A stretch of DNA of 64,000 bases. It comes from a virus. A program made the position numbers and the translations under genes. The stretch is from positions 62,001 through 126,000 of IMG/VR virus record IMGVR_UViG_3300022745_000018; one strand, given 5' to 3'. This document shows positions 26,016-31,822 of this stretch, piece by piece. Every line of letters starts with the position of its first letter. The stretch's first letter is position 1. The notes under the pieces were generated by a model. That model did no database searches and was not told where the DNA came from. It saw nothing but the letters and a program-made list of their open reading frames with translations.

Positions 26016-26482
26016 CAGATACTCCAGACAGTGACATCACGATCACTCAGTCTTGTTTCAACAATGGACGAAATGATTCTCCAATCACCTCCACCCAAAC
26101 CTGCACCAATCTTTGGCATATGAATTTGCTGCTTCGTTGCTCGTACAAATTTTCCCACTACATCCAATGCAGCATCGACTGCATCATACGACACATATTT
26201 CCGCCCATCGTTGCCATAGTACTTTTGAGTAATCGCGTTCGCGATCATTAGCGTCGGAGCCACTTCAACAAGAACGACTTGACCTAGAAGATCGTCGGTC
26301 TCAACTAAACAGTATGCATCGTTGTATGCTTTGCACTTATCACTGTATGGTGTAAAGATCTCTGGGTGCATATTTCGTAGTGCTTTCGCTACACCAGAAC
26401 CCATGACGCCTTGACAATTACATCCATGAACGATCACACCAGATTTCACTTGGGTGATATCACCTTGACGATAAGTAATCAT
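26015..26482 (-). CDS. Macro-domain protein (ADP-ribose binding/hydrolysing)
   Basis: 155 residues, one macro domain: QGDITQ near the start, VHGCNCQGVMGSGVAKAL for the ribose loop, and PKIGAGLGGGDW near the end. Closest in pattern to ALC1/TARG1-type or Poa1p-like enzymes that act on ADP-ribosyl groups or ADP-ribose-1''-phosphate. ADP-ribose-1''-phosphate arises from tRNA repair or splicing chemistry. This phage also encodes RNA ligases and NAD+ salvage genes, so a role in ADP-ribose handling is plausible. Confidence 0.8.
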   Translation of the reverse strand: MITYRQGDITQVKSGVIVHGCNCQGVMGSGVAKALRNMHPEIFTPYSDKCKAYNDAYCLVETDDLLGQVVLVEVAPTLMIANAITQKYYGNDGRKYVSYDAVDAALDVVGKFVRATKQQIHMPKIGAGLGGGDWRIISSIVETRLSDRDVTVWSI

Positions 26483-26679
26483 TCGTGTTCCTTGTTGAAT
26501 TGGTTTACGTCAGAATCAGAATACACATCTGTCTTGATTTTAGACCATTGAATTGGTTTGAATTTCTGGCATGCATCAGCCGAATCACCAGTGTTTACGG
26601 GAATGTCGTAGAACTCGCACACATGTTTGCCAGTGTACTTATTGTTGGACAACCATTCACACCCACCACAACTTCTCAT
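26479..26679 (-). CDS. Small Cys-rich (zinc-binding-like) protein, 66 aa
   Basis: ATG 26679 overlaps the acetyltransferase stop. Four cysteines and a His near the N-terminus (RSCGGCEW, GKHVCEFYD, ADACQKF) fit a small zinc site. Overlaps the macro-domain gene start by four bases. Confidence 0.6.
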   Translation of the reverse strand: MRSCGGCEWLSNNKYTGKHVCEFYDIPVNTGDSADACQKFKPIQWSKIKTDVYSDSDVNQFNKEHE

Positions 26680-27329
26680 TTTTCGCCTTTCGATGTTGGA
26701 CGAACCCACCAAGGTACCAGACTTGCCCGTGGTGCTGCCAGGAATTGTTGGATTTTCTCTTGTGTTTCTGTCAAAGCAGTCTTGATGGCCGAATCGCACA
26801 CCAGAATGCCGTTGATTACATAATTGCCCATTGCATAATATGGATCTACCGTACCAGGGAACTCAATGAATCCAGAGCGTTCTGAATAGTCTACAATATT
26901 AACTCTATCACAATATTTTCGAGCAAGCTTGTTCATCCAAACATTAGAAGACAGACAATTGATCTGCAACTTCTCTACACCAGTTGATTGTGCCCAGAGG
27001 ATGAGGTTGTTAAACAATGCAGAACCTACACCAGAATGACGACGATCGCTAGAAACCGAAACACCAATCTCATAGACACCATGAGATACTTTGGCTGCGT
27101 GAAGGAACCCAATCACATTCGTACCATCTTCGATGTAGCAGACATGATCGTTATGGATGTTGATCCTATCGATGTAATCCGACAGAGCTTCGTCTTTCAG
27201 ATTGGCGAAGAACCGCATGCGTCGATCATCTTCCGACAGTGCAACCAGATGTTCGAGGAATTTCTTTTTGAGGATTGGCCAATAGACAAAATTTGAATTG
27301 TCTATCGTCTTGACTACATGAAGCATCAT
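26676..27329 (-). CDS. GNAT-family acetyltransferase
   Basis: 217 residues. The acetyl-CoA loop is VSVSSDRRHSGVGSALFNNL, preceded by VIGFLHAAKV and followed by LQINCLSSNVWMNKLARKY as in GNAT enzymes. The C-terminal 70 residues are extra and unrecognised. Substrate unknown. Sits between a membrane protein and the Cys-rich protein in one operon. Confidence 0.75.
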   Translation of the reverse strand: MMLHVVKTIDNSNFVYWPILKKKFLEHLVALSEDDRRMRFFANLKDEALSDYIDRINIHNDHVCYIEDGTNVIGFLHAAKVSHGVYEIGVSVSSDRRHSGVGSALFNNLILWAQSTGVEKLQINCLSSNVWMNKLARKYCDRVNIVDYSERSGFIEFPGTVDPYYAMGNYVINGILVCDSAIKTALTETQEKIQQFLAAPRASLVPWWVRPTSKGEK

Positions 27330-27332
27330 GAA

Positions 27333-27578
27333 TCAGTATCCGATCCAAGACGAGACGGCCTTACCGATAAGAACCGCGAATAGACCAGACATGACCAATT
27401 GCAATCTGACGATCCACTTCTTGTTCTTACGATAGAACGACTTTGAATGAAGGGCCGCGTCAATTAGAAGAAAGATGCCGATCCAAAGAATGACGATAAG
27501 GATTGCCGGGAGAATGTAAGGGGATTCCCAGAATGCTTGTTCCAATGGGTTGCGATAGACGATGATAGATTGAGACAT
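27333..27578 (-). CDS. Membrane protein, 81 aa
   Basis: Two hydrophobic spans (ILPAILIVILWIGIFLLIDAAL and LQLVMSGLFAVLIGKAVSSW) joined by a basic loop (KSFYRKNKKWIVR). TTGGAGTGATCT precedes ATG. Lies just downstream of the first tRNA. Confidence 0.65.
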   Translation of the reverse strand: MSQSIIVYRNPLEQAFWESPYILPAILIVILWIGIFLLIDAALHSKSFYRKNKKWIVRLQLVMSGLFAVLIGKAVSSWIGY

Positions 27579-27604
27579 AGATCACTCCAAAATAATGAAC
27601 GAAA

Positions 27605-27691
27605 TGGAGCGGGTGACAGGATTCGAACCTGCGTAAACTATTCGCCGCTTGCTTGGAAGGCAAGTGCTCTGACCAACTGAGCTACACCCGC
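27605..27691 (-). tRNA. tRNA-Gly (TCC), long variable region
   Basis: Acceptor GCGGGTG/CACCCGC, discriminator T, encoded CCA, anticodon loop CTTCCAA, T arm GCAGG-TTCGAAT-CCTGT. About 15 bases lie between the anticodon and T stems, where Gly tRNAs normally have 4-5. Confidence 0.85.
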
Positions 27692-27716
27692 ATGATTTTA
27701 AATAACTTCAAGATCA

Positions 27717-27744
27717 ATTTTATTTCAAATTCGATCATGTAGTT
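27717..27744 (-). promoter_or_regulatory. Middle-type promoter, ACTACAT box
   Basis: Minus strand: CAACTACAT, 12 bases, AATAAAAT. Between tRNA-Ser and tRNA-Gly. Confidence 0.5.
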
Positions 27745-27747
27745 GAT

Positions 27748-27839
27748 TGGTGGAGACGGTGAGATTTGAACTCACGGACCTATTTCTAAGCCGACGATTT
27801 TCAAGATCGTTGCAATCAGCCGGACTCTGCCACGTCTCC
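27748..27839 (-). tRNA. tRNA-Ser (TGA)
   Basis: Acceptor GGAGACG/CGTCTCC, anticodon stem ACGAT with loop CTTGAAA, class II variable arm, encoded ACCA. Confidence 0.92.
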
Positions 27840-27861
27840 GATAATTAAGTTGATTCCAAAC

Positions 27862-27938
<77 letters not shown>

Positions 27939-27959
27939 TCAAAACCTACAATTCAACGG

Positions 27960-28032
27960 TTCCATCTGTTGGATTCGAACCAACGACCTCCCGCTTACAA
28001 GGCGGATACTCTTCCAGCTGAGTTAAGATGGA
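27960..28032 (-). tRNA. tRNA-Thr (TGT)
   Basis: Acceptor TCCATCT/AGATGGA, anticodon arm TCCGC-CTTGTAA-GCGGG, T arm with TTCGAAT. CCA is incomplete (CCG) and must be added. Confidence 0.9.
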
Positions 28033-28034
28033 TC

Positions 28035-28123
28035 TGGTGCGAAAAGAGAGACTCGAACTCTCACGGTATTTAACTCCCGCCAGAACCTAAATCTGGTGCG
28101 TCTACCAATTTCGCCATTCTCGC
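28035..28123 (-). tRNA. tRNA-Leu (TAG)
   Basis: Acceptor GCGAGAA/TTTTCGC, anticodon arm CCAGA-TTTAGGT-TCTGG, class II variable arm, encoded ACCA. Confidence 0.92.
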
Positions 28124-28135
28124 ACTGTTTATCAT

Positions 28136-28504
28136 TTATTCACAATTTGTGGTGCCTCGAGCTGGATTCGAACCAGCGACCTTCACCTTATCAAGATGAT
28201 ACTCTACCAACTGAGTTACCGAAGCATGTTCTCTTATGTACTGAGTGATCTTGTACGAATTTGCTACGGTATTGGAAAGATTCTCTTGCAGCAAACTCAG
28301 TACATCGTCCGGATAAGTCTTGAGCCAATGAACGGAGCCATACCATTCCAAACCAAATAACCGAACGAAAAACTTCTTTTTGTATTCAGCTTCAGCTGCT
28401 TCACGACGCTGAAAGAACAATCGATGCAAAGTTTCTGCTTCTGCACGAAGTCGAGCATCTTCTTCCAGCAATTCACCAAGACTTGCAATTTCTTTCTCAT
28501 TCAT
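28136..28504 (-). CDS. Hypothetical protein, up to 122 aa, running through tRNA-Ile
   Basis: Residues 1-90 look like ordinary protein: helical and charged (MNEKEIASLGELLEEDARL, EYKKKFFVRLFGLEWYGSV). The last 30 residues (ASVTQLVEY, GSNPAR) are tRNA-Ile read as codons, because no stop occurs before 28136. So the protein either ends with a tRNA-derived tail or is released by processing of the transcript. Overlaps the 27-residue gene upstream by four bases. Confidence 0.6.
   Translation of the reverse strand: MNEKEIASLGELLEEDARLRAEAETLHRLFFQRREAAEAEYKKKFFVRLFGLEWYGSVHWLKTYPDDVLSLLQENLSNTVANSYKITQYIREHASVTQLVEYHLDKVKVAGSNPARGTTNCE
28150..28225 (-). tRNA. tRNA-Ile (GAT)
   Basis: Acceptor GCTTCGG/TCGAGGC, anticodon arm TCATC-TTGATAA-GGTGA, encoded ACCA. 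Lies wholly inside the 3' end of the 122-codon frame at 28136-28504, same strand. Confidence 0.9.
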
Positions 28505-28584
28505 TTCTCAGAATCCTTAAACTCAAGACCAACTGTGTGAACGACTTCTTCTATCCATTGATCACGAGTTCCATTGTATTTCAT
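28501..28584 (-). CDS. Very small protein, 27 aa
   Basis: GAGGATATC precedes ATG 28584. Product MKYNGTRDQWIEEVVHTVGL followed by EFKDSEK. Overlaps the next gene by ATGA. First start after the promoter at 28606-28633. Confidence 0.45.
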   Translation of the reverse strand: MKYNGTRDQWIEEVVHTVGLEFKDSEK

Positions 28585-28605
28585 GATATCCTCATTGTTG
28601 AATGC

Positions 28606-28633
28606 AATTATATCATACGCTCAACATGTGGTT
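28606..28633 (-). promoter_or_regulatory. Middle-type promoter, AACCACAT box
   Basis: Minus strand: CAACCACAT, 12 bases, ATATAATT. Ahead of the 27-aa gene, directly after tRNA-Ser (GCT). Confidence 0.6.
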
Positions 28634-28637
28634 GTTT

Positions 28638-28731
28638 TGGTGGCGAAAGTGGGATTCGAACCCACGGGGCGTCTATTCAACACCCGACGGCTTAGCAAGC
28701 CGCTGATTTAAACCAGCTCATCCATCTCGCC
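28638..28731 (-). tRNA. tRNA-Ser (GCT)
   Basis: Acceptor GGCGAGA/TTTCGCC, anticodon arm GCGGC-TTGCTAA-GCCGT, class II variable arm, encoded ACCA. Confidence 0.92.
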
Positions 28732-28736
28732 GATGT

Positions 28737-28812
28737 TGGACGCGGAAGAGGGACTTGAACCCTCGACACATGACGTATGAAGCCACTGCTCTACCAACTG
28801 AGCTATTCCGCG
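28737..28812 (-). tRNA. tRNA with CAT anticodon (elongator Met or Ile2)
   Basis: Acceptor CGCGGAA/TTCCGCG, discriminator T, CCA encoded, loop TTCATAC. Met versus lysidine-modified Ile cannot be decided by eye. Confidence 0.85.
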
Positions 28813-28813
28813 G

Positions 28814-28886
28814 CAAATCTGGTAGGATTCGAACCTACGACCTTCGGTTTTGGAGACCGACGCTCTGCCAATTGAGCTACAGACTT
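28814..28886 (-). tRNA. tRNA-Trp (CCA)
   Basis: Acceptor AAGTCTG/CAGATTT, discriminator G, anticodon arm TCGGT-CTCCAAA-ACCGA. No encoded CCA. Overlaps the Acb1-like gene's stop by two bases. Confidence 0.88.
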
Positions 28887-29367
28887 ATGTTGTTTTATTC
28901 TTGGGAACGAACGTTTCGTCCAACGGTTTCCAAGTAATCGTTGTGAAATTCAGATCGAAATCTGGAATCGGTAACTCAGACGGTTCAATCACGTCTTTGA
29001 TGTTGTAGGCAACAGTCATATGACACTTATATGAAGGATACGTGCTCGTTGCGCCGTTATTCAATAGTACCCTATTCAATGCAGCGGCATAACGACTATC
29101 TATCCTCAGAACGAGACATTTACCTTCCGTCTTTGTCGGAAAGACTTCCCATTCAACTGGAGTTCCCGTGCATGAATTTGGTGTTGCTAAAGTAAACGGT
29201 TTCTTGATCGGTATATCGTCGATAGGTGTCTGCGAATAGATCACTGTGACGTGATACGTATCCGGGTCCAATCGTTCAGATAGACCAAACTTTTCAACGA
29301 AAGCGTCCAACTTATCCTTAGATTCCTCATCAGGATTTAGACAAACAAAAACTCCATCCAAACTCAT
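28885..29367 (-). CDS. 2H phosphoesterase, Acb1-like (anti-CBASS candidate)
   Basis: 160 residues from ATG 29367 (GGAGAATCGC upstream; the open frame extends to a GTG). Two HxT motifs: YHVTVIYS near residue 50 and YKCHMTVAYN near 125, the latter after GATSTYPSY, a spacing and context like T4 Acb1. Acb1 cleaves cyclic di- and trinucleotide signals of CBASS immunity; other 2H enzymes open RNA 2',3'-cyclic phosphates. The Acb1 reading is by motif pattern, so a LigT-like RNA role remains possible. Sits among tRNA genes. Confidence 0.68.
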   Translation of the reverse strand: MSLDGVFVCLNPDEESKDKLDAFVEKFGLSERLDPDTYHVTVIYSQTPIDDIPIKKPFTLATPNSCTGTPVEWEVFPTKTEGKCLVLRIDSRYAAALNRVLLNNGATSTYPSYKCHMTVAYNIKDVIEPSELPIPDFDLNFTTITWKPLDETFVPKNKTT

Positions 29368-29380
29368 GCGATTCTCCAAA

Positions 29381-29530
29381 TCACCAATGTCTGATAACAC
29401 CAGCGATGATAAAAATGTTAGTAATCACCGCGCTCAAGACCAAAATTGATCTAATGATTGCGACTCTATCGGCTTCATTGTTAGATGAACCAGATTTTTC
29501 TCCAAGAGCCTTTGCCCAAATTCTCCACAT
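29381..29530 (-). CDS. Small conserved membrane protein, 49 aa
   Basis: ATG 29530 with GAAGGGTTTGTG upstream. MWRIWAKALGEKSG then NEADRVAIIRS then one hydrophobic span (SAVITNIFIIAGVI). I recognise the pattern from many T4-like phages; function unknown. Overlaps the start region of the Acb1-like frame's GTG but not its ATG. Confidence 0.65.
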   Translation of the reverse strand: MWRIWAKALGEKSGSSNNEADRVAIIRSILVLSAVITNIFIIAGVIRHW

Positions 29531-29548
29531 CACAAACCCTTCATTTCA

Positions 29549-29625
29549 TGGAACGCCGAGAGAGATTTGAACTCTCGAAAAATGGATTTGCAATCCATCG
29601 CATTAGACCACTCTGCCATCGGCGC
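29549..29625 (-). tRNA. tRNA-Cys (GCA)
   Basis: Acceptor GCGCCGA/TCGGCGT, anticodon arm ATGGA-TTGCAAA-TCCAT, discriminator T, CCA encoded. Confidence 0.9.
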
Positions 29626-29627
29626 AC

Positions 29628-29701
29628 TGGGGTGTAGTCGGGAATCGAACCCTGGCCAATTGGGTCACAACCAATTATTCTACCACTAAACTAACTACAC
29701 C
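29628..29701 (-). tRNA. tRNA-His (GTG)
   Basis: Extra 5' G (G-1) opposite C73, anticodon arm ATTGG-TTGTGAC-CCAAT, encoded CCA. Confidence 0.92.
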
Positions 29702-29708
29702 ATAAACA

Positions 29709-29785
29709 TGGCGGCTCGTATGGGACTCGAACCCATGACCTCCACCGTGACAGGGTGGCGCTCTAACCAACTGAGCTAACGAACC
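29709..29785 (-). tRNA. tRNA-Asp (GTC)
   Basis: Acceptor GGTTCGT/ACGAGCC, anticodon arm CCACC-CTGTCAC-GGTGG, discriminator G, CCA encoded. Confidence 0.93.
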
Positions 29786-29865
29786 ATTGAAGATTGCATA
29801 TACAATCCTCAGGAAATCCGACTGCAGAATTTATATAGACGCGCTGCAGCCTCCGCGCCATTGTC

Positions 29866-29940
29866 TGGCAGAGGAGGTAGGAATCGAACCTACGAATGTC
29901 GGGATCAAAACCCGATGCCTTACCATTTGGCTACTCCCCA
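29866..29940 (-). tRNA. tRNA-Gln (TTG)
   Basis: Anticodon arm TCGGG-TTTTGAT-CCCGA; first base pair open as in bacterial Gln tRNAs; discriminator G, CCA encoded. Confidence 0.92.
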
Positions 29941-29947
29941 ACAAAAT

Positions 29948-30022
29948 TGGTACGACGTGCATGATTTGAACATGCGACCGACGGATTATGAGTCCGCTGC
30001 TCTACCGCTGAGCTAACATCGT
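29948..30022 (-). tRNA. tRNA with CAT anticodon (elongator Met or Ile2)
   Basis: Acceptor ACGATGT/ACGTCGT, anticodon arm GCGGA-CTCATAA-TCCGT, encoded ACCA. Third CAT tRNA of the cluster; one of this and 28737 is probably the lysidine-type Ile tRNA. Confidence 0.88.
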
Positions 30023-30024
30023 AT

Positions 30025-30116
30025 TGGCTCCACTCCGAGGATTCGAACCTCGCTCCTACTTAATTCAGAACCTCCGGTTAACAGCCGGGTGCCTTCGCCT
30101 AGCCAGCACGAGTGGA
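30025..30116 (-). tRNA. tRNA-Asn (GTT), long variable region
   Basis: Acceptor TCCACTC/GAGTGGA, discriminator G, CCA encoded, loop CTGTTAA between CCGG stems. About 19 bases separate the anticodon and T stems, and the D region is unusual, so it folds more like a class II tRNA. Confidence 0.8.
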
Positions 30117-30120
30117 ATAT

Positions 30121-30216
30121 TCAAATCTTTTTAGATTTACTCTCTATCAAAACAGCATTTCCATGATGGAGGAACACAGATTTCCACTTTTCAACCAATT
30201 GCTCTACTGTTTTCAT
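30121..30216 (-). CDS. Possible very small protein, 31 aa
   Basis: Frame MKTVEQLVEKWKSVFLHHGN plus a basic end (SKSKKI) in the gap between tRNA-Tyr and tRNA-Asn. The Shine-Dalgarno sequence is weak (GGA eleven bases upstream). Listed as tentative. Confidence 0.3.
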   Translation of the reverse strand: MKTVEQLVEKWKSVFLHHGNAVLIESKSKKI

Positions 30217-30239
30217 AAACGAGATCGTCCTATCAAATG

Positions 30240-30332
30240 TGGTGGGTGTGGTTGGAGTTGAACCAACAATGTTTACCACGAGGGGACGGGTTTACAGCCC
30301 GCCGATGCACACACCATAGCATCAACACACCC
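30240..30332 (-). tRNA. tRNA-Tyr (GTA)
   Basis: Acceptor GGGTGTG/CACACCC, loop TGTAAAC, class II variable arm, encoded ACCA. Confidence 0.88.
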
Positions 30333-30641
30333 AATGAACTTTATACACCTGACGACTCATTCGTCACGCCAGTTTTATTCGTGACCATTTTACCGATACG
30401 ATGAAGCAGCTGCTCGGATTGTGGTACGTAGAATTTAGTTGATAGCGGAGTTTACTAGTTTAGCCTCATTCGCAGAGATTCACTCGTTCGCACGGGTTTC
30501 GAAGCCGCACTTTCTCAACATCTACAACAAATCACCAGGTGTATAAAGACCGACATGCGGTACCATTGTTGAAACATGCTATGGGACCACGCTATAGGGG
30601 CATCGGTCATCCTCCCCAAGCTAATTAACATGTTTCAACAA
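30333..30641 (-). ncRNA. Gene-free, inverted-repeat RNA domain between tRNA-Tyr and tRNA-Glu
   Basis: No reading frame or tRNA is visible. A 13-bp perfect inverted repeat (30339-30351 / 30536-30548, CTTTATACACCTG) encloses about 185 bases that hold smaller hairpins such as GACGA-CTCAT-TCGTC. A second, 19-bp repeat (30560-30578 / 30629-30647) follows. Complementary pairing over such distances suggests a structured transcript cut from the tRNA operon, comparable in position to T4's stable RNAs C and D. Strand taken from the flanking tRNAs. Confidence 0.5.
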
Positions 30642-30647
30642 TGGTAC
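30560..30647. repeat. 19-bp inverted repeat reaching into tRNA-Glu
   Basis: GTACCATTGTTGAAACATG at 30560-30578 pairs perfectly with 30629-30647. The right arm includes the CCA end and first acceptor bases of tRNA-Glu, so the repeat could sequester or mark the tRNA 3' end before processing. Confidence 0.75.
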
Positions 30648-30718
30648 TCAGTACGGGATTCGAACCCGTGTTACCGCCGTGAAAGGGCGGTGTCCTAGGC
30701 CAGCTAGACGAACTGAGC
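30642..30718 (-). tRNA. tRNA-Glu (TTC)
   Basis: Acceptor GCTCAGT/ACTGAGT, anticodon arm CCGCC-CTTTCAC-GGCGG, encoded ACCA. Confidence 0.92.
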
Positions 30719-30725
30719 ATTGAAT

Positions 30726-30801
30726 TGGTCTCGGATGGAGGATTTGCACCCCCGGCCTCATGGTCCCAAACCATGCGCTCTACTCACTGAGCTAATCCGA
30801 G
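30726..30801 (-). tRNA. tRNA-Pro (TGG)
   Basis: Acceptor CTCGGAT/ATCCGAG, anticodon arm CATGG-TTTGGGA-CCATG, encoded ACCA. The T loop reads TGCAAAT, with G in place of the usual second T. Confidence 0.88.
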
Positions 30802-31110
30802 AAACATTTCGTTTGATGACTATTTATCAGTCTCTCGATTGATCTTTGGTGAAAAATCAATTTTAACAGATGATGCTCTGACCTCTGGAGTCTTTTTCAC
30901 CGCGCTGGTTAGGCTGCTTCATACCGAGACTCGGGTACCAGCCAAGTTTATCGGTCTGCTATCAGTGATGAACATCATCTATTAAAATCACTTCAATGGG
31001 TACGACTTGATACGTACTTGAGAAGATCACAAGTACGTCTCGAACCGTATCGCAACTCACCTACTGCATGTCCTATCCATGCCGCCACTGAAATGATATT
31101 CTATATCTCA

Positions 31111-31302
31111 ACTTCAGTGTTTCGATGCATGCTAAGATCGGCTTTCCAAGACGTTACTGATTGTAGCTGACGGGAGCGACCCGATTGCTGTGGCGTTTCA
31201 CCACCAATCTTTCCTACAAAACACGAAGTATTCGTGTGAGTGAAAGAAGCAAAACTGCCCTATCCGATGACTGCTTTTGTCCATGCATCGAAACACTGAA
31301 GT
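31111..31302. repeat. 21-bp perfect inverted repeat enclosing 150 bases
   Basis: ACTTCAGTGTTTCGATGCATG at 31111-31131, whose exact reverse complement lies at 31282-31302. The enclosed segment folds into several short hairpins. Confidence 0.8.
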
Positions 31303-31467
31303 CGAAATATTCCATTGATAGTAGTTGCCACTGTAATTTCCGGCATTCACCATCACAACCACAAACTAATCTGCATTGCTACTCGTAAACTTGCAAATTA
31401 AGTATTGCCGTTCCATCTTTTGCATCGTTTAGTTCGCGTCTGTGATGCGTATCAGCCTACGCATTTA

Positions 31468-31537
31468 CTATCAATTCTGCCTACCAGTCACTCTGGTGCT
31501 CCGCGTTGCTGGTAACGAACCAAGGCAGAATTGATAG
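31468..31537. repeat. Long hairpin, 15 + 5 bp
   Basis: CTATCAATTCTGCCT pairs with AGGCAGAATTGATAG; an inner ACCAG/CTGGT stem follows after a one-sided bulge of nine bases. Confidence 0.75.
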
Positions 31538-31627
31538 CAGTGGGGTTCCACTACCCACACTCGAGTTTGATTACTGCGGTTCACTCCGCATATGGACTTA
31601 GAGATCTTGACTATCAATAACATTCAT

Positions 31628-31746
31628 GGAGTGGCTGGAGGGATTCGAACCCACGACTCGCCCATGTTAGGAAATGTACATCTCATTAACATGTCGGCTG
31701 TGCATTATTCAGCTCATAACTCTACCAACTGAGTTACAGCCACTCC
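31628..31746 (-). tRNA. tRNA-like gene with enlarged central domain, isotype unclear
   Basis: Acceptor GTGGCTG/CAGCCAC with T + CCA, a good D arm (ACTC-AGTTGGTA-GAGT) and T arm (GTGGG-TTCGAAT-CCCTC). The part between them is about 62 bases instead of about 22, with a separate CATGTTA/TAACATG stem. No standard anticodon arm with T33 can be placed. Flanks are complementary, lengthening the acceptor helix to 17 bp (31621-31637 / 31737-31753). Either a tRNA with an insertion or a tRNA mimic. Confidence 0.5.
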
Positions 31747-31759
31747 ATGAATGCTTTGT

Positions 31760-31787
31760 TGGTGCGCCTGGAGAGATTCGAACTCCA
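31760..31787 (-). pseudogene. Detached tRNA 3' half (T arm, acceptor, CCA)
   Basis: Minus strand: TGGAG-TTCGAAT-CTCTC, then CAGGCGC-A-CCA. No matching 5' half adjoins it. The acceptor strand could pair in six of seven positions with the 5' end (GCGCCAG) of the tRNA-Arg-like gene 0.8 kb away, across the endonuclease gene. Confidence 0.55.
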
Positions 31788-31822
31788 TAAATATCATCAA
31801 ACTTTATTACACCACTGTTGTC

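Larger units (their letters stand above)
30802..31627 (-). ncRNA. 826-bp gene-free, hairpin-rich region in the tRNA operon
   Basis: No convincing protein gene. Successive perfect stems: GGTGAAAAA/TTTTTCACC (30848-30901), ACGTACTTG/CAAGTACGT (31012-31038), a 21-bp repeat (31111-31131 / 31282-31302) enclosing smaller hairpins (ACACGAA-TAC-TTCGTGT, CGGG-TCGCT-CCCG), and a 15-bp stem (31468-31482 / 31523-31537) extended by ACCAG/CTGGT. This density fits one or more structured noncoding RNAs co-transcribed with the tRNAs. I could not match it to group I introns, tmRNA or RNase P RNA. Confidence 0.5.

Noticed and set aside
28483-28937. Plus-strand frames with GESGIRTHG and SGRIRTYDLR strings
   Set aside because: These are translations of tRNA genes on the opposite strand, not proteins.
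29787-29969. 60-codon plus-strand frame
   Set aside because: Most of it is antisense to tRNA-Gln; the EEVGIEPTN-type string is a well-known tRNA-antisense artefact.
31185-31388. 67-codon plus-strand frame in the structured region
   Set aside because: No ribosome-binding site, and its sequence is explained by the 21-bp repeat and hairpins; composition is not protein-like.
30802-31627. Group I intron or RNase P RNA
   Set aside because: I could not find the conserved core elements (P/Q/R/S of group I, or the RNase P core), and the flanking exons would be different tRNAs.
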